Origin: Paraburkholderia silviterrae
Lineage (GTDB): Bacteria; Pseudomonadota; Gammaproteobacteria; Burkholderiales; Burkholderiaceae
Length of the DNA: 64,000 bases
Direction: 5' to 3'
NCBI RefSeq assembly: GCF_004353915.1
Contig: NZ_SMRP01000009.1
Coordinates: 208,168-272,167 of the forward strand
Shown here: piece by piece, positions 8,579 through 17,390 of the stretch
Numbering within the stretch: position 1 is the first letter of the stretch
Layout: each line of letters starts with the position of its first letter
Notes under the pieces: model-generated
Told to the model about the DNA's origin: nothing
Database searches by the model: none
The model's input: the letters and a program-made list of their open reading frames with translations, nothing else
Position numbers and translations under genes: made by a program

Positions 8579-9604
8579 TTACGTATGTGCGACCTGCAGG
8601 AGGCACTCATGGAGCCCATCGCGCAACATCGCTTCGGTCTCCAAATCGATGAAGCCGATGAACACGATTGTGCTCTCCGCGCTCTCACTCCCCTGCTCGC
8701 TTTGCGTCGCCGCCGTCATGCGCAGCCGCCGCGCCGCCACCTGGCACACGCGCGTCGTGATATCGCCCTGCGCATCGGCAACGCGCACAAAGCCCTTCGC
8801 GCGCAGCACCGTGCGCGGCAGCGCCTTGAGCCACGCGCGCAGGCGCGCCTTGTCCAGCACCTCGGGCACGGCAATCGCCACGCTCGTGAATGCCGGCATG
8901 GGCGGCGCCACGGCACGGCGCTGCCAGCGCCCCGCGTCGGCGAGCGCGCGCCGCTCGGGCACGCTGGCGTCGAACAGCAACGCAAGCGGCACGCGCCCAT
9001 GATCGGCAGCCACGACGATATCGGTGGGCGCGAGCGCGCGCACGTCGGCGACGGCCCGCTCGCGCGCCCCTGCCTCGATCAGGTCGAGCTTGGTGACGAT
9101 CACCGCGCTCGCGCTGTCGATCTGCTGTTGCGCCATCGCGCCCACGAGCGGATCGGCGAGCGTGTGCACGAGCTCGAGCGCGTCGGCGATCACGAGCACC
9201 GCGGTGAGGCGGAACGCGCCGTTGAGCAAGCCCACCTGCGCGATCTTCGCCGGATCCGATACGCCGCTCGCCTCGATCAGCAGCAGGTCCGGCCGCTCTT
9301 CGCGCGCGGCCAGGCGTCCGAGCGCATCGACGAGCGCGCCGCCGATGGTGCAGCAGATGCAGCCGTTGTCGAGCTCGATCACATCGTCGCTGCGCGCACG
9401 CACGAGTCGAGCGTCGATGTTCACGGCGCCGAAGTCATTCACGAGCACCGCGATGCGCTTGCCGTGCGGCGCCTCCAGCAGCCGGTTGACCACCGTGGTC
9501 TTGCCCGCCCCGAGATAGCCCCCGACCACGGCCAGGTCGATTGGCGCCCGCTCCGGCGCACGGTTCACCGCAAGCACGGGAGATGGCGCGGCAGCGGCTT
9601 TCAT
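8579..9604 (-). CDS. CobW/COG0523 G3E GTPase, putative zinc metallochaperone
   Basis: This is a 341-aa P-loop GTPase. Walker A is GGYLGAGKTT (residues 28-37), the metal-binding CxCC is GCICC (81-85), and the GTP base contact is TKLD. A C-terminal CobW domain ends the protein. COG0523 proteins use GTP hydrolysis to handle zinc or cobalt, and several load metal into partner enzymes. Its ATG overlaps the stop of the amidohydrolase gene (ATGA), so the two are translationally coupled. The amidohydrolase has an HxH metal site, so this GTPase is plausibly its metal-delivery partner. A general zinc-stress role is less likely given the catabolic operon. Confidence 0.85.
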   Translation of the reverse strand: MKAAAAPSPVLAVNRAPERAPIDLAVVGGYLGAGKTTVVNRLLEAPHGKRIAVLVNDFGAVNIDARLVRARSDDVIELDNGCICCTIGGALVDALGRLAAREERPDLLLIEASGVSDPAKIAQVGLLNGAFRLTAVLVIADALELVHTLADPLVGAMAQQQIDSASAVIVTKLDLIEAGARERAVADVRALAPTDIVVAADHGRVPLALLFDASVPERRALADAGRWQRRAVAPPMPAFTSVAIAVPEVLDKARLRAWLKALPRTVLRAKGFVRVADAQGDITTRVCQVAARRLRMTAATQSEQGSESAESTIVFIGFIDLETEAMLRDGLHECLLQVAHT

Positions 9605-11313
9605 CGCGGCGCGCGCAGCACACGTCCGCCGAGCACCGTGCCCCACACGGGCACGTCCTTCAGGCGCTCGGGCGCACAGGTGCTCGGGTCTTCGTCGAGC
9701 ACCGCGAAATCGGCGAACTTGCCCACCTCGATGCTGCCGATCAGATGATCGAGGCGCAGCGTATAAGCGGCGCCCAGCGTGATCGCGTGCAGCGCCTCTT
9801 GCACACTCAGGCGCTCTGCCTCGCCGAGCACGCGCCCCGACGCCGTCTCGCGCCGCACCGCGCACCATGCCGTAAAGAGCGGGCTCAGCGCCGTGATGGG
9901 CGCATCGGAATGCAGCGCGTAGGGAATGCCGATGCGCTGCGCCGAACCCGCAGGGTCCATGCGGTTCGCGCGATCCGGGCCCATGGTCTGGCTATAGTGC
10001 GCATCGCCCCAGTAGTAAATGTGATTCGCGAAGAAGTTCACGCACAGGCCGAGCGCACGGATGCGCCGCAACTGTGCCGCGTCCGCCATCTGGCAGTGCT
10101 GCAGCGTGTGCCGGTGGTCGGGGCGCGGGTGCCGTGCGAGCAAGGTTGCGAGCGCATCGAGCACGACCTCGGTTGCCTCGTCGCCATTGGTGTGGATATG
10201 CAGCTGCAGCCCCGCGCAATGGTACGGCTCGAACACCTCGACCAGCTGCTCGGGCGGAATCAGCCAAAGCCCGTTGGGCTGCCCGCCCGCGTAGCCGGGC
10301 CAGCGCACGCGCGCGGTGAAGCCCTGGATCGATCCGTCGACGATGAACTTCACCGGCCCGAAGCGCAGCTTGTCCGTGTTGCCAGCCATGGCCTCCAGCA
10401 CGCCGGCCGCGCGCTGTGCGGGATTGCGCTGCGGCGCGAACGCGGGCACGATCCGCACCGGGTAGTCGGGATCGGCGGTCACGCTGTGCAAGGTCCGGTT
10501 GCCCTCGGGCGAAAGGTCGTTGACGAGATCGGTGGCCGTCGTCACGCCCGCGAGCTGCGCCACGCGCCCGAAATTCCAGACCGCGTGCGGCTTTTCGCTG
10601 GCCGCGATCGCGAGCTTGCCGCCTATCACCTGATAAATCGGGAACATCGCGGCGAATTCCTGCAGCTCGCCCGTGGGCTGGCCGTCTGCGTCGCGCGCAA
10701 TGCCGTCGATGTCCGTGTCCTCGTCGATGCCCGCCAGCGCGAGCATCGCGCTATTCACGTTCATCAAGTGCACGCTCGCATGCAGGATCGCAATCGGGCG
10801 GCTCGCCGAGACCTTGTCGAGCTCGCGCGTCGTGAGGCGCGACGCGCCGAAGTAGATCGGATCGAAGCCCCAGGCGAGCAGTGGGCCGTCGTCGGTCATG
10901 GCGCGCTCGGCCTCGGCCAGACGCGCGAGCACCGCGTCGAGCGAGCGCAGGCCGGGCCACAGCGTGCCGTCCGGGCCGCGCCGGTCGTAGTAGCCAACGT
11001 AGGCCGCGTCCCATACCGCGCCTTCCATCAGGTGGCAGTGCCCTTCCACGAGCCCGGGCATCAGCACCTTGTCGCCCAGCGTCTCGTCCAGTGCATACGC
11101 ACCGAATTGCGCCTTCCACTGCGCGGCGTCTTCGCTTGTGCCCACCGCGAGAATGCGGCCGTCGCGCACAGCCACATGCGTCGCGTGCGGTTGGCTCGGG
11201 TTAAGCGTGAGGATGCGGCGCGCCGCGAATACCGTGACCGGGCCAGCCGTGTCGGCTGACTGGCGGGACCGTTCGCTCTGTACCGACGACGAAGACGATG
11301 CGTGCGGATTCAT
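9601..11313 (-). CDS. Metal-dependent amidohydrolase, YtcJ-like (Amidohydro_3)
   Basis: This is a 570-aa amidohydrolase-superfamily enzyme. The metal-binding HxH is in PGLVEGHCHLMEG near residue 95. A later histidine occurs in LQLHIHTNGDEA, another in HTLQHCQM, and the late aspartate in LHSDAPI. An N-terminal and C-terminal small beta domain flanks the barrel. Substrates of YtcJ-type enzymes are mostly unknown; amides and cyclic amides are typical. It lies between a symporter gene 16 nt upstream and the coupled CobW gene. The operon promoter shares a 33-bp direct-repeat site with tauABC, so a sulfonate amide such as an N-acyltaurine is an attractive inferred substrate. The first 25 residues are Ser-rich and may be unstructured. 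Confidence 0.8.
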   Translation of the reverse strand: MNPHASSSSSVQSERSRQSADTAGPVTVFAARRILTLNPSQPHATHVAVRDGRILAVGTSEDAAQWKAQFGAYALDETLGDKVLMPGLVEGHCHLMEGAVWDAAYVGYYDRRGPDGTLWPGLRSLDAVLARLAEAERAMTDDGPLLAWGFDPIYFGASRLTTRELDKVSASRPIAILHASVHLMNVNSAMLALAGIDEDTDIDGIARDADGQPTGELQEFAAMFPIYQVIGGKLAIAASEKPHAVWNFGRVAQLAGVTTATDLVNDLSPEGNRTLHSVTADPDYPVRIVPAFAPQRNPAQRAAGVLEAMAGNTDKLRFGPVKFIVDGSIQGFTARVRWPGYAGGQPNGLWLIPPEQLVEVFEPYHCAGLQLHIHTNGDEATEVVLDALATLLARHPRPDHRHTLQHCQMADAAQLRRIRALGLCVNFFANHIYYWGDAHYSQTMGPDRANRMDPAGSAQRIGIPYALHSDAPITALSPLFTAWCAVRRETASGRVLGEAERLSVQEALHAITLGAAYTLRLDHLIGSIEVGKFADFAVLDEDPSTCAPERLKDVPVWGTVLGGRVLRAPR

Positions 11314-11329
11314 TGACAGGCTCGACTCT

Positions 11330-12739
11330 CTATGAATGGTGAACGGGATCGGGCATGGCGTAGCGCCGCCCGGACGGCCGCATCAGGATGTGCCCCACGC
11401 AGAGCACGAGCACATTCACACCAAGGCAAACGAGTCCCAGATTGACGCCGCCGAAGCCGATGTGCAGCGCATAGCACACGATCGCAAGGCCCTGGCCGCA
11501 GACGATGCCAGCGGCCACCGCGCCGGGCCGCACACGGCGCCCCGCGAGCAGGATCAGCATGCCGGGCAGGAACTGCGTTACGCCATAGTACGTCGTGTTG
11601 ATGAGCGAGAGCATGAGATTGGGCGTGAGCAGCGTGGTCGCGATCGACACCATCAGGTACGCCACGATCACGAATTTGGCGGTGCGCTTCTGGCGCGCCT
11701 CGGGCAGGTTCGGCATGAGGTTGCGCGTGACGATCGGCCCGATCGCGAGGCAGATGCCCGCCAGCACGAGCAGCCCCGAAAGCGCGGCGCCGGCGGCGAC
11801 GAGGCCGAGCAACCAGTCGGGCAGCAGGTGGACGGCGGCCGCGAAGAACGCATCGTTGGGCGAGGCGAGCTTCAGGTTCGCGCTGATCGCATAGTACGAG
11901 GCCACCACGAGGAACGGGTACATCAGCATGTAGAGCGGCATCGCAATCTGCGTGCGGCGGATCGTATTGGGCCCGCGCGCGGTGAAGAAACCCTGCGCGG
12001 CGAACGGCATCATGTAGAAGCCGAGCGACTGGAACAGCATCGTGCTCATGGAGAAGCGCAGCTGCGGCGCGGTCATGGCGTTGCTCACCTGGTGGCTCGC
12101 GGCCTGGAACACCTCGTGGGTGCCGCCCGCCATCCATGCGGCGGCCACGCCCGTGACGACGATTGCGAGCAGCATCAGGATGTCCTTGAGCACGGCGATC
12201 CAGGCCGAGGCGCGCACGCCGGAAATGGCGATATAGGTGAAGGCCAGCGCGGCGCACACGACGATCATCCAGACCGGCTCGATGTGCCAGCCCAAGCCCT
12301 TGAGCGCGGCGGCAAGTCCCGTGAACTGCAGCTCGCCCCAGGGAATCAGGAACAGAATCGATGAGCCCGCAACGATCAGCTCGAGCGCGCGGCTGCGGTA
12401 GTGGCCTTTGAAGAGGTCCGCCTGCGTGATCGCGTTATGGAGCTTGCCGGCCTCCCAGATGCGCGGGCCGATGAAATAGCCGATGGGGTAAGCAAGCAGG
12501 ATATAGCCGAGGAACCAGACGCCATAGGTCGGCCCCTTCGCATAGATGCCGCCCGGAAAGCCCACCATCGTGCCGATGCTGTAGATCTCGCCCGCCGTGA
12601 GGAAGAACACGAGCGCGACGCCGAACTGGCGCGAGGCGACGAAGAAGTCGTGCACGCTTTGCTTGCCGTGGCCGCGACGGGAGCGGATGGCGAGGTACAA
12701 CGAAAACGCGATCAGAAGGGAAAAGACGAGAGTGGACAT
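11330..12739 (-). CDS. Sodium:solute symporter (SSS) family transporter
   Basis: This is a 469-aa SSS-family permease with about 13 membrane segments. It contains ASRQFGVALVFFLTAGEIYS and GFPGGIYAKGPTYGVW, typical of the Na+-binding core of this family. The start at 12739 is chosen for GGAG 8 nt upstream; an upstream in-frame GTG has no site. It is followed closely by the amidohydrolase and preceded by a 66-aa DUF3311 protein, a common small partner of SSS permeases. It probably imports the amidohydrolase's substrate. Regulation would come from the direct-repeat site at 13139-13171. Confidence 0.85.
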   Translation of the reverse strand: MSTLVFSLLIAFSLYLAIRSRRGHGKQSVHDFFVASRQFGVALVFFLTAGEIYSIGTMVGFPGGIYAKGPTYGVWFLGYILLAYPIGYFIGPRIWEAGKLHNAITQADLFKGHYRSRALELIVAGSSILFLIPWGELQFTGLAAALKGLGWHIEPVWMIVVCAALAFTYIAISGVRASAWIAVLKDILMLLAIVVTGVAAAWMAGGTHEVFQAASHQVSNAMTAPQLRFSMSTMLFQSLGFYMMPFAAQGFFTARGPNTIRRTQIAMPLYMLMYPFLVVASYYAISANLKLASPNDAFFAAAVHLLPDWLLGLVAAGAALSGLLVLAGICLAIGPIVTRNLMPNLPEARQKRTAKFVIVAYLMVSIATTLLTPNLMLSLINTTYYGVTQFLPGMLILLAGRRVRPGAVAAGIVCGQGLAIVCYALHIGFGGVNLGLVCLGVNVLVLCVGHILMRPSGRRYAMPDPVHHS

Positions 12740-12861
12740 GCACGGCACTCCGCAATGGCGACATCAGGATGGGCGGCGGGGAACGTGGCGAGCGGGCTGA
12801 CGGGCTAACGGGTTACCACGTTTCTTGCGCCGGTCAGGGCCGGCTTGCGCTGGCGAGCGCG

Positions 12862-13062
12862 TCAAGCCTCGTTCGCGTAGCGATGCCGGTCGAAGCAGCG
12901 CCAGCAAATGAAGAGGCACGCGGAGGTCAGCAGGAACCAGGCGAAGATCCACGCGTAAATGAAGGGCACGCCGAAGACATAGCGGTCCTGCGCCGCCACC
13001 CAGGGCAGCATGCCGACGACGCCCAGAAAAGGGATGCCGATTCCGATCAGATACCTGAGCAT
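12862..13062 (-). CDS. DUF3311 small membrane protein, symporter partner
   Basis: This 66-aa protein has two hydrophobic helices (LIGIGIPFLGVVGMLPWV and the IYAWIFAWFLLTSACLFICW segment) separated by a short polar loop, and a charged C-terminus. DUF3311 proteins are encoded next to sodium:solute symporters and are thought to act as small subunits. The start is the second of two in-frame ATGs, which has GGAG 6 nt upstream; the first ATG lacks a site. It is the first gene of the minus-strand operon that runs to the CobW gene. The 122-bp gap to the symporter holds no clear signal. Confidence 0.75.
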   Translation of the reverse strand: MLRYLIGIGIPFLGVVGMLPWVAAQDRYVFGVPFIYAWIFAWFLLTSACLFICWRCFDRHRYANEA

Positions 13063-13138
13063 TGGTGTCTCCATGTGTGTCGACCCGAGATCGTCATACT
13101 GTTTATGAATCGAGTATGGGCGGACAAAAACACCGGCC

Positions 13139-13171
13139 GTTAGTACCAGATGCGGGCAATCGTTGAGTCCA
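13139..13171 (-). promoter_or_regulatory. Direct-repeat operator, MocR/TauR-like, operon promoter
   Basis: On the minus strand there are two half-sites, TGGACTCAAC and TGGTACTAAC, 23 bp apart from start to start. The same two half-sites with identical spacing occur upstream of tauA (22932-22964). A conserved ATACTCG element follows about 22 bp downstream in both and may be the -10 region. MocR/GntR-type TauR of Rhodobacter is reported to bind CTGGAC-type direct repeats, which this resembles. No MocR gene lies in the window, so the regulator must be elsewhere. The site is also in the shared upstream region of the divergent dehydrogenase at 13315. Confidence 0.6.
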
Positions 13172-13314
13172 ACGTACGTCGAGACGAAGAGCCGGCAGGC
13201 GGGAGCGCCAACAGCGCCACCAAAGACAACACCAAAGGCCCCATCGAAGCCACCAGGCGATAGCTGACATAATGAGGCCCGCCCCTTTCTTCACACTACC
13301 CCCAAGGAGCCGCT

Positions 13315-14232
13315 GTGAGCCAATCCGCAACCTCGTCCACACCCAACCCGGTACGCCGCGTCGCGTTCCTTGGGCTCGGCGTGATGGGCTATCCGATGGC
13401 CGGTCATCTCGCGAAGGCCGGGCTCGACGTGGCCGTCTACAACCGCACCGGCGCCAGGGCCGCGCAATGGGTGGCCGAATACGGCGGGCGCTCGGCCGCG
13501 ACGCCGCGCGAAGCGGCCCAGGGCGCCGAACTGGTGCTCGCGTGCGTCGGCAATGACGACGACCTGCGCAGCATCGCGCTCGGCCCGGACGGCGCCTTCG
13601 CCGGCATGGCGCGCGACACCGTGTTCGTCGACCACACGACCGCCTCGGCCAACGTGGCTCGCGAGCTCTCAGAGCGTGCCGCGCCGCTCGGCCTGCATTT
13701 CATCGACGCGCCGGTTTCGGGCGGCCAGTCGGGCGCCCAGAACGGCAAGCTCACGATCATGTGCGGCGGCGACGCCGCGAGCTTCGCACGCGCCGAGCCG
13801 ACGCTCGCCCACTACGCGGCGGCCGTCACGCTGATCGGCGCGGCGGGCGCGGGGCAGCTTGCGAAGATGGTCAATCAGATCGCCGTCGCTGGCGTCGTTC
13901 AGGGCCTCGCAGAAGCGATCAACTTCGGCGAGCGCGCGGGCCTCGACATGGCGCTGGTGCTCGACGTGATCGGCAAGGGGGCCGCGGCGAGCTGGCAGAT
14001 GGAAAACCGCGGCCAGACGATGATGGCGGGCGAGTTCGACTACGGCTTCGCCGTGGACTGGATGCGCAAGGACCTCGGCTTTTGTCTGGACGAAGCGAAG
14101 CGCAACGGCGCGGCGCTGCCGGTCACCGCGCTCATCGACCAGTTCTACGGCGACGTGCAGCGCCTCGGCGGCAGCCGCTTCGACACGTCGAGCCTGATCT
14201 GGCGCCTGCGCAAGCTCGACGGCGGCGCGTAG
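13315..14232 (+). CDS. NAD(P)-dependent beta-hydroxyacid dehydrogenase (3-hydroxyisobutyrate dehydrogenase family)
   Basis: This is a 305-aa enzyme with a Rossmann motif FLGLGVMGYPMAGHL near residue 18, the substrate-binding DAPVSGGQSGAQNG motif, and the catalytic lysine in GQLAKMVNQ. The family oxidises or reduces short beta-hydroxyacids and semialdehydes (3-hydroxyisobutyrate, tartronate semialdehyde, 3-sulfolactaldehyde). The start is GTG at 13315 with AAGGAG 5 nt upstream. It is divergent from the symporter/amidohydrolase operon and shares its 252-bp upstream region with the direct-repeat operator. That makes a sulfonate-semialdehyde role conceivable, but a general role is equally likely. 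Confidence 0.8.
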   Translation: MSQSATSSTPNPVRRVAFLGLGVMGYPMAGHLAKAGLDVAVYNRTGARAAQWVAEYGGRSAATPREAAQGAELVLACVGNDDDLRSIALGPDGAFAGMARDTVFVDHTTASANVARELSERAAPLGLHFIDAPVSGGQSGAQNGKLTIMCGGDAASFARAEPTLAHYAAAVTLIGAAGAGQLAKMVNQIAVAGVVQGLAEAINFGERAGLDMALVLDVIGKGAAASWQMENRGQTMMAGEFDYGFAVDWMRKDLGFCLDEAKRNGAALPVTALIDQFYGDVQRLGGSRFDTSSLIWRLRKLDGGA

Positions 14233-14260
14233 CGCCCTGGCGCCTTATCCCCTTAACCCC

Positions 14261-15643
14261 TTAGCGCCACCACCGCAGCGGCCGCCGCAAGGTGTGCCGC
14301 TCGAGCCGCACCGCGGGCATCGAGTCGAGGAACGCGAAGGCGCCGGCATCCGCGGTGCCCATGCGCCGCTCGCGCTCCTCGTCGGCTTCGACCGTGCGGC
14401 CCGGATCGATGAAGAGCGCCGCGACGATGCCGAGCGCGAGCAGCCCCGCCGAGATGGTGAACGGCACGTTATAGCTGCCGGTGCGCTCGATCAGGTAGCC
14501 GAACACGACCGGCGAGACCATGCCGGCGATGCCGAAGCCCGTGTTCATCATGCCGCCCGCCGTGCCCGCGTATTTGCCAGCGATGTCGAGCGGCAGCGTC
14601 CACAGCACCGGGTTCGTGATCTCGAGGAAGAAGAACGACGCGGAGAGAAAGATCACCGCGACCATCGGGTTGGTGGCGGACACCATCGGCAGCAGGAACG
14701 CGAGCGAGCCGCCCATGCCTGTGACGAGCACCGCGCACCGCGCAAAGCGCAGGCGGCCCGTCCATTTGAAGAGCCGGTCCGAGACCACGCCGCCCAGCGT
14801 GTCGCCCACCACGCCCGCGAGCAGCGGCAGCGCCGTGAAGAGCGCGAGCTGCTTGAGGTCGAAGCCGCGCGACTCCTTCAGATAGGAAGGCAGCCACGTC
14901 AGATAGACCCACAGCAGCCAGCCGTAGCAGAAGTCGACGAACGTCACGAGCCACATGCGCCGCATGAGCTTGCGCCACGGCGTGGGCATGCGCTTCGCGC
15001 GCTCGCAGTCGCCGCGCCGGTAGCCGATCTCGGCCGTCTCCTCCGGCGTGACGCGCCGGTTCTGCTCGGGCGAATTCGTGAATATGCACAGATAGAGCAC
15101 GGTCCACGCGAGGCTCGCGACGCCGAGCAGGATGAAGGCGTCGCGCCAGCCGCCCGCGACCACCACCGCGAGCACGAGCGGCGGCGTGATCGCGCCGCCA
15201 AGGCGCGCGAAGCTGTGCGTGATGCCCTGCGCGAAACCGCGCTCGCCCACGGGCATCCAATAGGTGAAGGCGCGCGTGGCGGTGGGAAACGCCCCGCCCT
15301 CGCCCACGCCTAGCGCGAAGCGCAGCAGCACCAGCATCGCGACGCCGCCGGCAAAGCCCGTTGCGAGCGTCGCGGCGCCCCAGATCAGCGAGAGCACCGT
15401 GAGCACGAGCTTGGGACCGTATTTGTCCGAGAGCCAGCCGCCGATGATCTGCATCGCGGCGTACGGGTACGCGAACGCCGAAAACACGAGGCCGAGCTGC
15501 ACCGTGGTGAGGCCCATTTCGTGGCGAATCAGCGGCCCGGCGACTGCGATGTTCACGCGATCGATGTATGAGATGAAATACATCAGACACATGACCGCCA
15601 GAATGATATGGCGCGTCTTGATACGCTGCGCATGCTGTTTCAT
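14261..15643 (-). CDS. sauU: MFS transporter, probable sulfoacetate importer
   Basis: This is a 460-aa, 12-segment MFS protein of the anion:cation symporter (ACS) family. It has MYFISYIDRVNIAVAGP in TM1 and LGVGEGGAFPTATRAF in TM4, as in phthalate, galactonate and glucarate importers. GGAG lies 5 nt before the ATG at 15643. It is downstream of an acyl-CoA ligase and an acylating aldehyde dehydrogenase, with a divergent IclR gene, which is the gene content of the sauRSTU cluster for sulfoacetate use in C. necator H16. SauU there is an MFS importer. The assignment is by context and family. Confidence 0.7.
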   Translation of the reverse strand: MKQHAQRIKTRHIILAVMCLMYFISYIDRVNIAVAGPLIRHEMGLTTVQLGLVFSAFAYPYAAMQIIGGWLSDKYGPKLVLTVLSLIWGAATLATGFAGGVAMLVLLRFALGVGEGGAFPTATRAFTYWMPVGERGFAQGITHSFARLGGAITPPLVLAVVVAGGWRDAFILLGVASLAWTVLYLCIFTNSPEQNRRVTPEETAEIGYRRGDCERAKRMPTPWRKLMRRMWLVTFVDFCYGWLLWVYLTWLPSYLKESRGFDLKQLALFTALPLLAGVVGDTLGGVVSDRLFKWTGRLRFARCAVLVTGMGGSLAFLLPMVSATNPMVAVIFLSASFFFLEITNPVLWTLPLDIAGKYAGTAGGMMNTGFGIAGMVSPVVFGYLIERTGSYNVPFTISAGLLALGIVAALFIDPGRTVEADEERERRMGTADAGAFAFLDSMPAVRLERHTLRRPLRWWR

Positions 15644-15719
15644 GGTGTCTCCTGCCTTATTGTGTGTCCGGAACCCCGGCTGCGTCACCAGGGCAAGCAG
15701 CGGTGTGTGCAGATGCACA

Positions 15720-17390
15720 TCAACCGCTGGCGGGCGCCACGAGCTTGAGCCGCTGGACCTTGCCCGAGGGGCCGCGCGGCAGCTCGCTCACGAAGCGGAA
15801 CTCTTTCGGTGTCTTGTAGCGGCCCAGCTCGCGCAGGCAATGCGCGCGCAGCTCGGCGGGGTCCGGCGCGCCCTGCCAGTGCGTCTCGCGCGGCACCACG
15901 AACGCGACGATCTCCTGGCCGTAGGCGGGGTCGGGCACGCCAACGGCGGCCGCGTCCAGCACGCCCGGATGGCGCAGCAGCGCCTCGTCGATCTCGCGCG
16001 GCGCGATGTTCTCGCCGCCCTTGATGATCAGCTCCTTCGAGCGGCCGTTGATGTAGAAGTAGCCCTCGTCGTCGCGATAGCCGAGGTCGCCCGTGCGCAG
16101 CCAGCCGTCGGCGGTGAACGCCTTCGCGGTGTCGTCGCGGCGCTTGTAGTAGCCGCGCATGACCTGCTCGCCGCGCAGCACGATCTCGCCGCACTGGTTT
16201 GGCGCGCACTCGCGACCTTGCCCGTCGATTACGCGCGCCTCGCTGCCCGAAGGCAAGCCGATGCTGCCGACCCTGCGCCGCGATACTTCATACGGATTGC
16301 TGAATACCGGCGCGGCGGTCTCGGTCATCCCCATGGTCTCGATCACGCCAATCCCGAAGCGCGCCTCGAATGCGCGGTGATGGTCGGCGGGCAACGCCGC
16401 CGAAGCGCTGCGGCAGAACTTCAGCGCCGAGAGATCGAGCCCGCGCGGATCGTCGGCGTTCAGCAGATAGGCGACGATCGTCGGCACGACGTTGATCCAT
16501 GTGCAGCCGTACCGTGCTGCGTCGCGCCAGAACGTGCGGGCCGAGAAGCGCGGCGTCAGCACGGCCGAGCCCGCGTGAAAGAGCGGCGCGAGCAAGGTCA
16601 CGACGAGGCCGTTGATGTGGTAGAGCGGCAGCGAAGCGAGCACGCGGTCTGCGGCGCCAAGACGATGCTCGGCACTGATGTTGCGCGCATTCGCGTGCAG
16701 GTTCTCGTGGCTCAGCAGCACGCCCTTGGGTGCGCCGGTCGTGCCCGAGGTGTACATCAGCAGCGCGATGTCGGCGGCTTTGGCGTCGGCGTGCGCGTGT
16801 GCGTGGGTGTGTGCGTCCTCGAACTCATGGCCTGCGCCGGACCACGCGGGCGCGCAATCTGCCGCCGCCGTTTCCAGCGCAGGCAACGTCGGCAGCGCTG
16901 GAAACTCGACGGCGTCCGGCTCTGTGCGCACGAGCGCAACGTCGCGCCGCATGCCCTGCTGGCCCGGCTCGCGCAGCGCGGCGAGGGCCGCCGCGAGCGC
17001 GCCGCTGGTTTGCGCGCACGCGAAGATCATGCGCGAATCCGAATGGCCCACGATATAGGCGAGCTGGGACGGCTGGCACAGCAGGTTCAGCGGGTGTGCA
17101 ACCAGGCCGCTATACATCGCGCCGAGCAGCAGCGTGGCCGTCTGGATGCCGTTGCCCATCATCACCGAAACGACGTCGCCGGGCTTGAGGCCGGACTCGC
17201 GAAAGCGCGCTTCGAGCGCGCGGCAACGCTCGTGCAGCTCGCCGAAAGTGAGCATCGCGCCAACGTGGTTTTCATCGGCACCATCGGCACCATCGGTGCT
17301 TTCATCGGGCGCCGCCAGCAGGAAGGGCTTGTCCGGGTACTGCGCGGCGCGCATCTCGATCAGCGCGCGGATCGTCGCGGGCGCGCTCAT
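15720..17390 (-). CDS. sauT: AMP-forming acyl-CoA ligase, probable sulfoacetate-CoA ligase
   Basis: This is a 556-aa ANL-superfamily ligase. The P-loop is MYTSGTTGAPKGV, followed by the A5 motif METMGMTETAAP, A7 YRDDEGYFYINGRSKE, and the catalytic C-terminal lysine in GPSGKVQRLK. It adenylates a carboxylate and makes the CoA thioester. A His/Ala-rich insertion (AHTHAHAHADAK) before the P-loop is unusual but in frame. Its ATG overlaps the stop of the preceding dehydrogenase (ATGA), so they are coupled. With the acylating dehydrogenase and IclR gene it matches SauT, which makes sulfoacetyl-CoA. Another short carboxylate is possible. Confidence 0.7.
   Translation of the reverse strand: MSAPATIRALIEMRAAQYPDKPFLLAAPDESTDGADGADENHVGAMLTFGELHERCRALEARFRESGLKPGDVVSVMMGNGIQTATLLLGAMYSGLVAHPLNLLCQPSQLAYIVGHSDSRMIFACAQTSGALAAALAALREPGQQGMRRDVALVRTEPDAVEFPALPTLPALETAAADCAPAWSGAGHEFEDAHTHAHAHADAKAADIALLMYTSGTTGAPKGVLLSHENLHANARNISAEHRLGAADRVLASLPLYHINGLVVTLLAPLFHAGSAVLTPRFSARTFWRDAARYGCTWINVVPTIVAYLLNADDPRGLDLSALKFCRSASAALPADHHRAFEARFGIGVIETMGMTETAAPVFSNPYEVSRRRVGSIGLPSGSEARVIDGQGRECAPNQCGEIVLRGEQVMRGYYKRRDDTAKAFTADGWLRTGDLGYRDDEGYFYINGRSKELIIKGGENIAPREIDEALLRHPGVLDAAAVGVPDPAYGQEIVAFVVPRETHWQGAPDPAELRAHCLRELGRYKTPKEFRFVSELPRGPSGKVQRLKLVAPASG

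Noticed and set aside
9541..11259. 572-residue plus-strand frame opposite the amidohydrolase
   Set aside because: It lies antisense to a gene with full amidohydrolase motifs and has the composition of a high-GC shadow frame.
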